A stretch of 64,000 nucleotides of DNA from Burkholderia sp. NRF60-BP8. Its GTDB lineage: Bacteria; Pseudomonadota; Gammaproteobacteria; Burkholderiales; Burkholderiaceae. Positions 42,646 through 51,691 of the stretch are shown in pieces. How positions within the stretch are numbered: the stretch's first letter is position 1; every line of letters starts with the position of its first letter. The position numbers were made by a program, and so were the translations under genes. The stretch lies in the NCBI RefSeq assembly GCF_001522585.2, contig NZ_CP013372.1:434001-498000 (forward strand), read 5' to 3'. The notes beneath the pieces were generated by a model. It did not search any database. It worked only from the letters and a program-made list of their open reading frames with translations, and was not told the origin of the DNA.

Positions 42646-42837
42646 ATGACGATCACCGTCAACGAAACGACATCGACGGGCGCAGCATCGTTCGCCGGCG
42701 ACGAGCGGCCGGCCACGCATCGCTCGACGCAGATCGGCGCGGGGCCGCAATATGTGGCCGACGTGCTCGGCCGCTTCGGCGCGGAGCCGGCGACCGATGC
42801 CGGCGATGCGGCGTCGGTCGTGCTCGGCTACAACTGA
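42646..42837 (+). CDS. 63-residue hypothetical peptide
   Basis: A 63-residue acidic peptide opening MTITVNETTSTGAASFAGDE and ending SVVLGYN, low in hydrophobic and charged clusters and without cysteine. GAGGAG lies 10 bases before the ATG, only 12 bp after the aminotransferase stop. I do not recognise a family. It could be a small accessory protein or a peptide substrate of the neighbouring enzymes; the latter is speculation. Confidence 0.55.
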   Translation: MTITVNETTSTGAASFAGDERPATHRSTQIGAGPQYVADVLGRFGAEPATDAGDAASVVLGYN

Positions 42838-42931
42838 GCGGCGCACGCGCGGCGGCGCATCGTATGCGAGCGGTCGCCGACACGAACGGTTAAGCTTGCG
42901 CGATCGAAACACCGACGATCGCCGCTGCCTC

Positions 42932-43519
42932 ATGTCCGACCCGACTTCCGAATCGCTCGCGCAAACCCATGACCGCCTGTGGTCCTGCCTCGAATCCGGC
43001 GTGCGCGTGTCGCGCTCGCCGTTCACGATGTTGCAGGCGGCGACGCTCGGCCTCGATGGCGCGCCGAAGGTCCGGACGATCGTATTGCGTCAGGTGAATC
43101 GCACCGAGCGCGTGCTGTCGTTTCATACCGATGCGCGTTCGGCGAAGGCGGCGGAGTTGCGCCGCGATCCGCGCATCTCGATCGTCGCCGGCGATCTCGA
43201 TGCGCTCGTGCAGATTCGCGCGGAAGGCGTTGCGTCGATCTGCGACGACGAAGCGCAACGGCGTGCGGTCTGGCGAGCGAGCCGGCCGCATACGTTGCTG
43301 CTGTATCGCGCGCCGTTGCCGCCCGGTACGCCGGTCGCGTCGCCCGAAGTCGCGCATGTCGACGGCGCCGCACCCACCGGCGACGGCTACGAAAACTTCT
43401 GCCTGATCCACATGACGGTCACGCGCATCGACTGGCTCGAACTCGCACGCGCCGGCCATCGTCGAGCGGTATTCGACCTGAGCGAAAGCGGCTACGAAGC
43501 CCGCTGGATCGCGCCCTGA
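42932..43519 (+). CDS. Pyridoxamine 5'-phosphate oxidase-fold flavoprotein
   Basis: A 195-residue split-barrel protein of the PNPOx-like group: SRSPFTMLQAATLGLDGAPKVRTIVLRQVNRTERVLSFHTDARSAKAAELRRDPRISIV is the FMN-binding first half, and YENFCLIHMTVTRIDWLEL closes the sheet. The C-terminal R-x-H-P block of true PdxH is absent, so it may be an alternative flavin or F420-independent oxidoreductase. It follows the aminotransferase and 63-residue genes. Confidence 0.82.
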   Translation: MSDPTSESLAQTHDRLWSCLESGVRVSRSPFTMLQAATLGLDGAPKVRTIVLRQVNRTERVLSFHTDARSAKAAELRRDPRISIVAGDLDALVQIRAEGVASICDDEAQRRAVWRASRPHTLLLYRAPLPPGTPVASPEVAHVDGAAPTGDGYENFCLIHMTVTRIDWLELARAGHRRAVFDLSESGYEARWIAP

Positions 43520-43544
43520 CACGAACCCGACGCGCTCGGGCCGT

Positions 43545-44435
43545 TCAGGGCCGCCCGTCCGACGCGGCCCGGATCATCCACTCGCGCATCACCGCGATCG
43601 CGTCGTCGTCGCGGCGCTCGGCCGGATACACGAGATAGAACCCCATCGACAGCGGAAACGCGAAGTCGAACGGCTTGCACAGTCGTCCGGCGGCGATGTC
43701 GCGCTCGACGAGCGGCTCGGTCGCGAGCGCGATGCCCTGGCCAGCGACGGCCGCATCGATCGCGAGCGACGTCTGGTTGAAGCGCAGCCCCTTGTGCGGA
43801 TCGACGTCGACCGATTCGGGCATCGCCGCGAGGAACGCGGGCCACAGATCGTGCGCGTCGTGCAGCAGCACCTGGCCGGCGAGCGCACGCGGCGAAGCCG
43901 GCGCGGTCAGCACCGACGGGCTGCATACCGCATACACGTCGAGCGGGAACAGCGCATGGGTGGCGAGATGCTTGCCGAACGGCGGCTTGCCATAGCGGAT
44001 CGCGAGATCGACGCCGTCGTGGCGAAACGTCGCGATCTGCGGGTCGGCGATCACGCGCACGTCGTAGTCGGGATGGGCGTCGGTGAACTGCGCGAGCCGC
44101 GGGATCAGCCACTTCGACGCGAACGACGGCGTCGTGCTGATCGTCAGCGCGGCGCGCCGTTTCACGAGCTTGTCGGTCGCGTCGGCGATCGCGTGCAGCG
44201 CGCGCTGCACGTCGGAGAAATACGCGGCGCCGTCGTGCGTGAGCGCGAGGCCGCGCGGCAGGCGCTCGAACAGCTTCAGGCCGAGCACGTCCTCGAGATG
44301 ACGCACCTGCTGCGCGACGGCGCCCTGCGTGACGCCGATCTCGTCGGCGGCGGCGCGGAAATTGAGGTGTCGCGCGGACACTTCGAACGCACGAAGCGCA
44401 TTCAGCGGCGGCAGGCGGGAAGGGCGTGGCGGCAT
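43545..44435 (-). CDS. LysR-family transcriptional regulator (GcvA-like)
   Basis: A 296-residue LysR regulator. The DNA-binding part is PPLNALRAFEVSARHLNFRAAADEIGVTQGAVAQQVRHLEDVLGLKLFERLPRGLALT, and the effector domain has ASKWLIPRLAQFTDAHPDYDVRV and DLAIRYGKPPFGKHLATHALFPLDVYAVCSP, typical of the GcvA branch. It is divergent from the SDR gene (134 bp) and is probably its regulator. Start as the first ATG in frame. Confidence 0.88.
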   Translation of the reverse strand: MPPRPSRLPPLNALRAFEVSARHLNFRAAADEIGVTQGAVAQQVRHLEDVLGLKLFERLPRGLALTHDGAAYFSDVQRALHAIADATDKLVKRRAALTISTTPSFASKWLIPRLAQFTDAHPDYDVRVIADPQIATFRHDGVDLAIRYGKPPFGKHLATHALFPLDVYAVCSPSVLTAPASPRALAGQVLLHDAHDLWPAFLAAMPESVDVDPHKGLRFNQTSLAIDAAVAGQGIALATEPLVERDIAAGRLCKPFDFAFPLSMGFYLVYPAERRDDDAIAVMREWMIRAASDGRP

Positions 44436-44569
44436 CGTCAGGCTGTAGAAAAACTATCGGCTGGCGGCAGAAATACTGGTTCGACAGTCGGAATCGATGC
44501 GCCTACATTACCACCATGGCGCGCCGAATGGCGGCTGCGCGACGGCGGAACGAGAGCAAGGAGCGGATC

Positions 44570-45274
44570 GTGACTGTAGAAAAAGTGGCGTTGATCACGG
44601 CGGCGGGCAAGGGCATGGGCGCGGCGATCGCGCGGGAATTGGCGGCGAGCGGCTATCGCGTCGCGCTGATGTCGCCGTCGGGCAGCGCGGTGGCGCTCGG
44701 CGAGGAACTGGGCGGCTTCGGCATCGAGGGCTCGGTGACGGAAGAGGCCGATATCGACCGGCTCGTGCAGGAAGCGCTCGCGCGCTACGGCCGCATCGAC
44801 GCGGTCGTGAACAACACCGGCCATCCGCCGAAGGGCGAACTGCTGGCGATCACCGACGACAACTGGCACGCGGGGCTCGACCTGATCCTGCTGAACGTGG
44901 TGCGCGTGATGCGCCGCGTGACGCCGATCTTCCAGAAGCAGGGCGGCGGCGCGGTGGTCAACATCTCGAGCTTCGCGGCGGATGCGCCCGAGCAGCCGAT
45001 GCCCGTTTCGTCGGCGTTGCGCGCGGCGCTGAGCGCATGGACGCGCCTGTACGCGGAACGCTATGCGGCCGAGAACATCCGGATGAACGCGGTGCTGCCG
45101 GGCTTCGTCGACAGCTGGCCGGAAACGCCGGAGATCGTCGCGCGCATTCCGGCCGGCCGCTTCGGCAAGACCGGCGAGATCGCGAAGACGGTCGCGTTCC
45201 TGCTGTCGGACGGCGCGGGCTACATCACCGGGCAGAACATTCGCGTCGACGGCGCGATCGTCAAGGCGCTCTGA
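44570..45274 (+). CDS. SDR-family protein lacking the catalytic Tyr-Lys pair
   Basis: A 234-residue short-chain dehydrogenase fold. It has a TAAGKGMG cofactor loop, VVNNTG (residues 79-84), NISS, and the C-terminal FLLSDGAGYITGQNIRVDG typical of FabG-like SDRs. The expected Y-x-x-x-K is S147-x-x-x-R151 (PVSSALRAAL), so ordinary SDR catalysis is doubtful. It may be a non-catalytic or divergent-mechanism member. GTG is the start because AAGGAG lies 6 bases before it. The divergent LysR probably regulates it. Confidence 0.8.
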   Translation: MTVEKVALITAAGKGMGAAIARELAASGYRVALMSPSGSAVALGEELGGFGIEGSVTEEADIDRLVQEALARYGRIDAVVNNTGHPPKGELLAITDDNWHAGLDLILLNVVRVMRRVTPIFQKQGGGAVVNISSFAADAPEQPMPVSSALRAALSAWTRLYAERYAAENIRMNAVLPGFVDSWPETPEIVARIPAGRFGKTGEIAKTVAFLLSDGAGYITGQNIRVDGAIVKAL

Positions 45275-45481
45275 GCGGCACACGGGCGCGCGGGCCGCGC
45301 AAGCGTGTCCGCCCGCCGTGCAGCAGCAGCTACAAACGCGTACAAATCAGACAAATCCGCGATACATCGGACCTTTCAAATGGGCGACGCCGCGTGGCCA
45401 GGGCGCGCCGGATTGAAAGCCAAGGCGCGATCCCGCGCGCGGCATGTTCACTTTCCACTTCACGAAAGGAGATGCCGAACG

Positions 45482-46759
45482 ATGTCTTCCACACCGTTTT
45501 CCCCGATGCGTCGCCACCTGCTGGCCACTTCCGTGGCCGCCGGGGTCTCGGCGATGCTGCCCACCGCGCTGCATGCCGCGACCGGCGCGAGCGGCATACG
45601 CCCGTTCACCGCGCACATTCCCGACGAAGCCGTGGCCGACCTGCGCCGTCGGATCGCCGCGACGCGCTGGCCGGGCCGTGAGACCGTCGCCGACGAATCG
45701 CAGGGCGTGCGGCTCGCGCGCATGCAGGCGCTGCTGCGCTACTGGGGCACCGACTACGACTGGCGCAAGGGCGAGGCGCGCCTGAACGGTTTCCCGATGT
45801 TCATCACGGAAATCGACGGGCTCGACATTCATTTCATTCACGTGCGGTCGCGGCACGAGAACGCGATGCCGATGATCATGACGCACGGCTGGCCCGGTTC
45901 GATCTTCGAGCTGCTGAAGGCGATCGGCCCGCTGACCGACCCGACCGCGCACGGCGCGAGCGCGGACGACGCGTTCCACGTCGTCGTGCCGTCGCTGCCG
46001 GGCTTCGGTTTTTCGGGCCGGCCGACGAAGACCGGCTGGGGTTCCGACCATATCGCGCGTGCGTGGGGCGAGCTGATGGCGCGGCTCGGCTATACGCGCT
46101 TCGTGTCGCAGGGCGGCGACTGCGGCTCGGTGATCTCGCATCGCATGGCGATGCAGCGCGTGCAGGGCCTGGCCGGGATTCACGTCAACATGCCGGCGAC
46201 GGTGCCGCCGGACATCGCGACGCTGCTCGCGACCGATGCGCCCGCGCCGGCTTCGCTGTCGCCGAAGGAGAGGGCCGCGTACGAGAAGCTGGCGACGTTC
46301 TATCGCGACAACTGCGGCTACTCGGCGATGATGGTCACGCGGCCGCAGACGGTCGGCTATGCGCTTGCGGATTCGCCGTCCGGGCAGGCTGCGTGGATGT
46401 ACGACAAGATCTCGCAGTGGACGTACAGCGGCGGCGTGCCAGAACGCTCGATTCCGCGCGACGAGATTCTCGACGACATTTCGCTGTACTGGCTGACGAA
46501 CACCGCGACGTCGGCCGCGCAGATCTACTGGGAGGATCACTCGAACAACTTCAACGCGGTGGACATCTCGTTGCCGGCGGCGATCACGGTGTTTCCGGGC
46601 GAGATCTACCAGGCGCCGCGCAGCTGGGCCGAGCGCAGCTATCGCAACCTGATCTACTTCAACGAAGTCGACAAGGGCGGCCACTTCGCGGCGTGGGAGG
46701 AGCCGGAATTGTTCGCGCGTGAAGTGCGTGCCGGGTTCCGGCCGTTGCGGCGCGCGTAA
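45482..46759 (+). CDS. Exported epoxide hydrolase-family alpha/beta hydrolase
   Basis: A 425-residue protein with a signal sequence containing an Arg pair (MRRHLLATSVAAGVSAMLPTALHA), so Tat export is possible. The epoxide hydrolase N-terminal domain (HIPDEAVADLRRRIAATRWPG, LNGFPMFITEIDGLDIHFIHVRS) is followed by the oxyanion motif HGWPGS and nucleophile D in SQGGDCGSVIS; FNEVDKGGHFAAWEEP holds the catalytic His. Family reaction: epoxide to diol. AAAGGAG precedes the ATG. The gene is first in a run of exported hydrolases. Confidence 0.88.
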   Translation: MSSTPFSPMRRHLLATSVAAGVSAMLPTALHAATGASGIRPFTAHIPDEAVADLRRRIAATRWPGRETVADESQGVRLARMQALLRYWGTDYDWRKGEARLNGFPMFITEIDGLDIHFIHVRSRHENAMPMIMTHGWPGSIFELLKAIGPLTDPTAHGASADDAFHVVVPSLPGFGFSGRPTKTGWGSDHIARAWGELMARLGYTRFVSQGGDCGSVISHRMAMQRVQGLAGIHVNMPATVPPDIATLLATDAPAPASLSPKERAAYEKLATFYRDNCGYSAMMVTRPQTVGYALADSPSGQAAWMYDKISQWTYSGGVPERSIPRDEILDDISLYWLTNTATSAAQIYWEDHSNNFNAVDISLPAAITVFPGEIYQAPRSWAERSYRNLIYFNEVDKGGHFAAWEEPELFAREVRAGFRPLRRA

Positions 46760-46772
46760 GCGGAGGGTACAC

Positions 46773-46815
46773 AACGAATACGGGTCGGCCTGCTGCGCGG
46801 CCCGTGTTCGTTTCT
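46773..46815 (+). terminator. Probable Rho-independent terminator
   Basis: AACGAATACGGG and CCCGTGTTCGTT pair over 11 of 12 positions around a 16-base GC-rich loop, followed by TTTCT. It is 13 bp after the epoxide hydrolase stop. Confidence 0.6.
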
Positions 46816-47035
46816 ACGCAACCGCCTGCAATGCCAGCGCGTGGTTTTTTGAATCGTCGTGTGTCGGGTCCGCACACGGATACGTTGGGATACAAAGCCT
46901 CCGGGCGGTTCGGATATAAAACCGGTGAAGCGATTCACACGGCGATGCGATGCGCCGCCGCTGCGAACGGCGACACCCGATTGCCCGCACGTGCCGCGGG
47001 CCCTTTCCTTAGCGATCGACACTGGAGAACGAGTC

Positions 47036-48079
47036 ATGCCTGATACCGTGAACACCCGCCGCCGCCTGATCCTGGGCTCGACGCTGGCGAGCCTGAGCCT
47101 GGCCGACCTCGGCTTTAGCGCGCTGGCGCGAGCGCAGTCGGCGCCCGATTCGCCCGCAGCAAAGCGCCCGGCCGGCGTCGCGTCGCTGGGCACGATCCAC
47201 CAGATCGATGCGGGCGTGCTGAATGTCGGGTATGCGGATCTCGGCCCGAAGGACGGCCCCGTCGTGTTCCTGCTGCATGGCTGGCCGTACGACATCTACA
47301 GCTATGCGGAAGTCGCGCCGCTGCTCGTCGCGGCCGGCTATCGCGTGATCGTGCCGTATCTGCGCGGCTACGGCTCGACGACGTTCCGCTCGGCCGACAC
47401 GGTGCGCAACGGCCAGCAGGCCGTGACGGCCGTCGACATCGTCGCGCTGATGGATGCGCTGAAGATCGACCGCGCGGTGTTCGGCGGCTACGACTGGGGC
47501 GCGCGCACGGCCGACATCATCGCGGCGCTGTGGCCGCAGCGCGTGAAGGCGCTGGTATCGGTGAGCGGCTACCTGATCGGCAGCCAGGCGGCGAACGCCA
47601 AGCCGCTGCCGCCGCAGGCCGAATTCCAGTGGTGGTATCAGTTCTACTTCACGACCGAGCGCGGCGAACTCGGCTACGCGCAGAATCGCGATGCATTCAA
47701 CAAGCTGATCTGGCAGCTCGCGTCGCCGAAGTGGCAGTTCTCCGACGAGACTTATGCGCGCTCGGCCGAATCGTTCCGGAATCCCGATCACGTGGCCGTG
47801 GTGATCCACAACTATCGCTGGCGGCTCGGCCTGGCCAAGGGCGAAGCACGATACGACGACATCGAGCGTCGTCTCGCGGCCGGGCCCGCGATCAGCGTGC
47901 CGACGATCACGATGGAAGGCGATGCGAACGGTGCGCCGCATCCGGAGCCGGCCGCGTACGCGAAGAAGTTCACCGGCAAGTACCAGCACCGGACCATCGC
48001 CGGCGGCATCGGCCACAACCTGCCGCAGGAAGCGCCGCAGGCGTTCGCCGACGCGATCCTGCAAGTGGAGCATCTGTGA
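47036..48079 (+). CDS. Tat-exported alpha/beta hydrolase (epoxide hydrolase/haloalkane dehalogenase-like)
   Basis: A 347-residue protein with a Tat-type leader (TRRRLILGSTLASLSL, cleaved after ARA). HGWPYDIYSYAEVAPLL supplies the oxyanion hole, GGYDWGARTADIIAALWP the nucleophilic Asp, and AGGIGHNLPQEAPQAF the catalytic His. A tandem GATAC-type repeat lies upstream. Its stop overlaps the start of the cytochrome P460-like gene (TGATG), so the two are translationally coupled. Substrate unknown. Confidence 0.87.
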   Translation: MPDTVNTRRRLILGSTLASLSLADLGFSALARAQSAPDSPAAKRPAGVASLGTIHQIDAGVLNVGYADLGPKDGPVVFLLHGWPYDIYSYAEVAPLLVAAGYRVIVPYLRGYGSTTFRSADTVRNGQQAVTAVDIVALMDALKIDRAVFGGYDWGARTADIIAALWPQRVKALVSVSGYLIGSQAANAKPLPPQAEFQWWYQFYFTTERGELGYAQNRDAFNKLIWQLASPKWQFSDETYARSAESFRNPDHVAVVIHNYRWRLGLAKGEARYDDIERRLAAGPAISVPTITMEGDANGAPHPEPAAYAKKFTGKYQHRTIAGGIGHNLPQEAPQAFADAILQVEHL

Positions 48080-48621
48080 TGCGGGCCGGCGTGGAGGTGT
48101 GGCGGCGCGGCGCGCGTCGCGCGCTCGTCGCGGGCTCGCTACTGGCCGGCGCGTGGTCGGCGAGCGGCCCGGCCGCATTCGCGGAACAGCCGAAGCCGGC
48201 CGCGGCCGCGTCGCCGATCTACGGCGTGACGATTCCGCCCGGCTACCGGAAATGGGAGATGGTCGCCCCGGCCGAAGAGGCCGCACCGCTCGACGAATTG
48301 CGCGTGGTGCTCGGCAACCCGGTCGCGATCCGCGCACTCGAACAGGCGACGCTGCCGTTCCCGGACGGCACGATCCTCGTGAAGCTTGCGTACAAGCGCA
48401 AGCAGTCCGACGAGTTCGCGCCCGCGACGGTGCCCGGCCAGGCGACGACCGTGCAGGTGATGGTGAAGGACTCGCGCCGCTACGCCGCGACGGGCGGCTG
48501 GGGGTTCGGGCGCTTCATCAACGGCGTGCCGGGCGACATCGGCCAGCATCAGACGTGCTTTGCGTGCCATCAGGCGCGGGTGAAGAATCACGATTACGTG
48601 TTCACGCGGCTCGCGCCGTGA
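48079..48621 (+). CDS. Cytochrome P460-like periplasmic haem protein
   Basis: A 180-residue protein with a signal peptide (to AFA, about residue 35) and a P460-type body (YGVTIPPGYRKWEMVAPA, LPFPDGTILVKLAYKRK, GWGFGRFINGVPGDIGQHQTCFACHQ). The c-type haem site is C160-F-A-C163-H164. Family knowledge: P460 cytochromes oxidise hydroxylamine or handle NO; many genomic members are of unknown role. Here coupling to an exported hydrolase suggests a periplasmic oxidation route. Confidence 0.85.
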   Translation: MRAGVEVWRRGARRALVAGSLLAGAWSASGPAAFAEQPKPAAAASPIYGVTIPPGYRKWEMVAPAEEAAPLDELRVVLGNPVAIRALEQATLPFPDGTILVKLAYKRKQSDEFAPATVPGQATTVQVMVKDSRRYAATGGWGFGRFINGVPGDIGQHQTCFACHQARVKNHDYVFTRLAP

Positions 48622-48650
48622 CGTGACACGGCGGTGCGAAGGTGACGGAA

Positions 48651-48679
48651 AGGCGTGCCCTGCGAGGCACGCCTTTTTT
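48651..48679 (+). terminator. Rho-independent terminator
   Basis: AGGCGTGCC and GGCACGCCT form a 9-bp stem with loop CTGCGA, then six T. It ends the hydrolase-P460 transcript. Confidence 0.9.
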
Positions 48680-48898
48680 CGTGGTGCGCGGGAGCGGTGG
48701 AGCGCATCGGCAAGCGGGTTTGTATCGCACTGTATCTGCGGCCTTCTTTGAAAAACTGGCATGCAGAAAGCCCTGTTCCGGAAACATGCCGGATACGTGC
48801 GCGGGTTCTACTGTCGACATGCAGCAAACGTTCGGTGCCAGACGTTCGCGCCGGACACCAAGTGATCGACACCCCAACTTCCTTCAAGGAGAAATCTC

Positions 48899-49246
48899 AT
48901 GAAAGCCGCTCGAATCCTCGCCGTTGCCGTCCTCGCCGTCGCACCCGCGCTGTCGTTCGCCGATACCGGCCACGGCCTCACGCGTGCCGAAGTGCGCGCG
49001 GACCTCATCCGTCTCGAGAAGGCCGGCTACAACCCGGCCGGCAGCGAAGCGCATTACCCGGACGATATCGCCGCCGCCCAGAACGCCGTCGCGGCTGCCG
49101 AGCAAGTCGCACGGTCGGACCAGAACGGCCCGTCGAAGTCGCAAGGCGACAACGTGGCCGACGCGTCGACGCCGGCCGGCCATCGCGACGCAGCGCAGTC
49201 GCGTACCGCACGCAACGCCGCCGACGACCTGTACGCGCATTCGTGA
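48899..49246 (+). CDS. DUF4148-family exported protein
   Basis: A 115-residue protein with signal peptide MKAARILAVAVLAVAPALSFA followed by GLTRAEVRADLIRLEKAGYNPAGSEAHYPDDIAAAQNAVAA, the DUF4148 signature found in large numbers in Burkholderia. Small periplasmic proteins of unknown function. AAGGAG lies 5 bases before the ATG. A tandem TGTATC motif is found upstream at 48.7 kb. Confidence 0.9.
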   Translation: MKAARILAVAVLAVAPALSFADTGHGLTRAEVRADLIRLEKAGYNPAGSEAHYPDDIAAAQNAVAAAEQVARSDQNGPSKSQGDNVADASTPAGHRDAAQSRTARNAADDLYAHS

Positions 49247-49330
49247 TGCCGCGCCGCGCCGGCGACATGCAGGCGCGGCCGCTCACGCAGTACTTCACTT
49301 CAACGATACGACAAGGAAAGGAGCATGACG

Positions 49331-50122
49331 ATGGCCGGTTTGATGAAACGCGTTCTGGTATCCGCTGCGATGATCGGCGGACTGTTCGGTGCGGTCGCGG
49401 CGCAGGCCGCGCCGAAGGAAGACCTGAAGGGCACCAACGTCGTGCTCGTGCACGGCGCGTTCGCCGACGGGTCGAGCTGGAACCGCGTGATTCCGCTGCT
49501 CGAGGCGCGCGGGCTGCACGTGGTGTCGGTGCAGAATCCGCTGAGCTCGCTCGCCGACGATGCGGCCGCCGCGAAGCGCACGATCGACGAACAGAAGGGG
49601 CCGGTCGTGCTGGTCGGCCATTCGTGGGCCGGCGTCGTGATCAGCGACGCGGGCAACGACGACAAGGTGAAGTCGCTCGTGTACGTCGCGGCGTTCGCGC
49701 CCGACAACGGCCAGTCGATTGCGGACGTCACGCAGGGCCTGCCGGCGCCGTCATGGGCCGGCGAGTTGCGCAAGGACGCAGGCGGCTTCGCACGGCTGTC
49801 CGACAAGGCGATCGCGCAGGATTTCGCGCCGGATCTGCCGCCCGTGCAGCAGCGCATCGTTGCGGCGACCCAGGGGCCGTGGTATAGCGGGTGCATCTCC
49901 GAGAAGGTCGCGCAGGCCGCATGGCATGCGAAGCCGTCGACGTTCGTCGTCGCGACGCAGGACCGGATGATCGACCCGACGCTTCAGGACGCGATGGCGA
50001 AGCGGATCGGCGCGACGGTCGCGCGCGTGAACGCCAGCCACGTCGCGATGCTGAGCCAGCCGAAGGCCGTGGCCGACGCGATCATCGCCGCCGCTGAGCG
50101 CGCGAAGCAGGCTACGCAGTGA
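49331..50122 (+). CDS. Exported alpha/beta hydrolase (EstC/salicylate-esterase-like)
   Basis: A 263-residue protein with a signal peptide (MAGLMKRVLVSAAMIGGLFGAVAAQA). VVLVHGAFADGSSWNRVIPLLEARG and the nucleophile motif GHSWAGVVISDAG match the EstC/hydroxynitrile-lyase-like hydrolases; catalytic His is in NASHVAMLSQP. This ATG is preferred since AAGGAG is 7 bases away; an ATG two codons earlier is too close. It follows the DUF4148 gene by 84 bp. Confidence 0.87.
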   Translation: MAGLMKRVLVSAAMIGGLFGAVAAQAAPKEDLKGTNVVLVHGAFADGSSWNRVIPLLEARGLHVVSVQNPLSSLADDAAAAKRTIDEQKGPVVLVGHSWAGVVISDAGNDDKVKSLVYVAAFAPDNGQSIADVTQGLPAPSWAGELRKDAGGFARLSDKAIAQDFAPDLPPVQQRIVAATQGPWYSGCISEKVAQAAWHAKPSTFVVATQDRMIDPTLQDAMAKRIGATVARVNASHVAMLSQPKAVADAIIAAAERAKQATQ

Positions 50123-50198
50123 GCGAATGCGGCGCCGCGCTTTCGTGAGGAGGCGCAGTGCGTGAGTGATGGCGATGTCTTTCCACCCAGGAGAAGTC

Positions 50199-51599
50199 AT
50201 GACGCAACTCTGGCAACTGTCGGCAACCGAACTCGCGAAACGCGTGCGGCAGCGCGATGTATCCGCGCGCGAAGTGGCGGACACTGTGCTCGATCGTCTC
50301 GATGCCGTGAATCCGGCGATCAACGCGGTCGTCGAACACCGTCCCGACGACGTGCGGCGGCAGGCCGACGAAGTCGATCGCGCCATCGCGCGCGGCGACG
50401 ATCCGGGGCCGCTCGCGGGCGTACCCGTCACCGCGAAGATCAACGTCGATCAGGCCGGCTTTGCGACGACCAACGGCACGCGCCTGCAGGAAAACCTGAT
50501 CGCGCCCGCCGACAGTCCGGTGGTCGCCAACATTCGGAAGGCCGGCGGGGTGCTGCTCGGCCGCACCAATTCGCCGACGTTCGCATTGCGCTGGTTCACG
50601 TCGAATCTCGTGCATGGCCGCACGCGCAACCCGCGTAATCCGTCGCTGACGCCGGGTGGATCGAGCGGCGGCGCGGCGGCGGCCGTGGCCGCCGGGATCG
50701 GCCCGCTCGCGCTCGGCACCGACATCGGCGGCTCGGTGCGCTACCCGGCCTATGCGTGCGGCGTCCACGGAATCCGGCCGTCGCTCGGCCGCGTGCCGGC
50801 GTTCAACGCGTCGTCGCCGGAGCGCGCGATCGGCGCGCAACTGATGTCGACGGCCGGGCCGATCGCGCGCACGATCGACGATCTCTCGCTCGCGCTGCGT
50901 GCTTTCTGCGCGCCGGACTCGCGCGATCCGTGGCACGTCGCGGTGCCGTTCGACGGGCGCGCGGTGCCCAAGCGCGCGGCGCTGTGCGTGCGTCCGCGCG
51001 GGCTGGAGGTCGTGCCCGAAGTCGAGGCTGCGCTGCGCGATGCCGCGCGCCGGCTCGTCGATGCGGGCTGGACCGTCGACGAGATCGACGATACGCCGCC
51101 GATGCGCGAGGCTGCGCTGTTGCAGGAACAGCTGTGGCTCGGCGACGGGTTCGGCGCGCTGGCGAACGCAGTCGAGCAGGACGGCGATCCGGGCGCGGCC
51201 GCGGTGATCGATGCCGTGCGCGGCAAGGTGCGCGACCTGCCGGCCGACGTGATCAGCCGCGCGCTGGTCCGGCGCACGACGCTGACGCGGCAGTGGCGGT
51301 TGTTTCTCGACGAATATGCTGTGTTGCTGCTGCCTGTTTCGTCGGAACTGCCGTTCCCCGACGATCTAGACCGGCAAGGGCCGGACGGCTTCGACCGCGT
51401 GTGGGAAGCGCAGCTCACGTTGCGCGCGCTGCCCGCGATGGGGCTGCCGGGGCTGGCCGTCACGACGTCGCTCGCGAACGGCGTGCCGGTGGGCGTGCAG
51501 GTGGTGGCCTCGCATCATCGCGAGGATCTGTGTCTGCTCGCGGGGCGCGATATCGAGGCGCGTGGGGTGCCGGTCGAGGTGGTCGATCCGGTGGTGTGA
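50199..51599 (+). CDS. Amidase, amidase-signature family
   Basis: A 466-residue amidase with the Ser-cisSer-Lys triad: K80 in GVPVTAKINVD, the cis-Ser in TPGGSSGGAAAA (about S155) and S179 in LGTDIGGSVRYPA. The C-terminal part has LPAMGLPGLAVTTSLANGVPVGVQVVASHHRED, a standard ending. It probably cleaves a small amide; the specific substrate is unknown. AGGAG lies 7 bases before this ATG. Follows the exported esterase by 76 bp on the same strand. Confidence 0.9.
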   Translation: MTQLWQLSATELAKRVRQRDVSAREVADTVLDRLDAVNPAINAVVEHRPDDVRRQADEVDRAIARGDDPGPLAGVPVTAKINVDQAGFATTNGTRLQENLIAPADSPVVANIRKAGGVLLGRTNSPTFALRWFTSNLVHGRTRNPRNPSLTPGGSSGGAAAAVAAGIGPLALGTDIGGSVRYPAYACGVHGIRPSLGRVPAFNASSPERAIGAQLMSTAGPIARTIDDLSLALRAFCAPDSRDPWHVAVPFDGRAVPKRAALCVRPRGLEVVPEVEAALRDAARRLVDAGWTVDEIDDTPPMREAALLQEQLWLGDGFGALANAVEQDGDPGAAAVIDAVRGKVRDLPADVISRALVRRTTLTRQWRLFLDEYAVLLLPVSSELPFPDDLDRQGPDGFDRVWEAQLTLRALPAMGLPGLAVTTSLANGVPVGVQVVASHHREDLCLLAGRDIEARGVPVEVVDPVV

Positions 51600-51691
51600 C
51601 GTGCAGACAGCGCGTGTATCGGCGACACCGCACGGGCATCGCCGATGCATCGTTACCTGTCCAATATCGCGCGACGGCGCGACGTCGGTCG

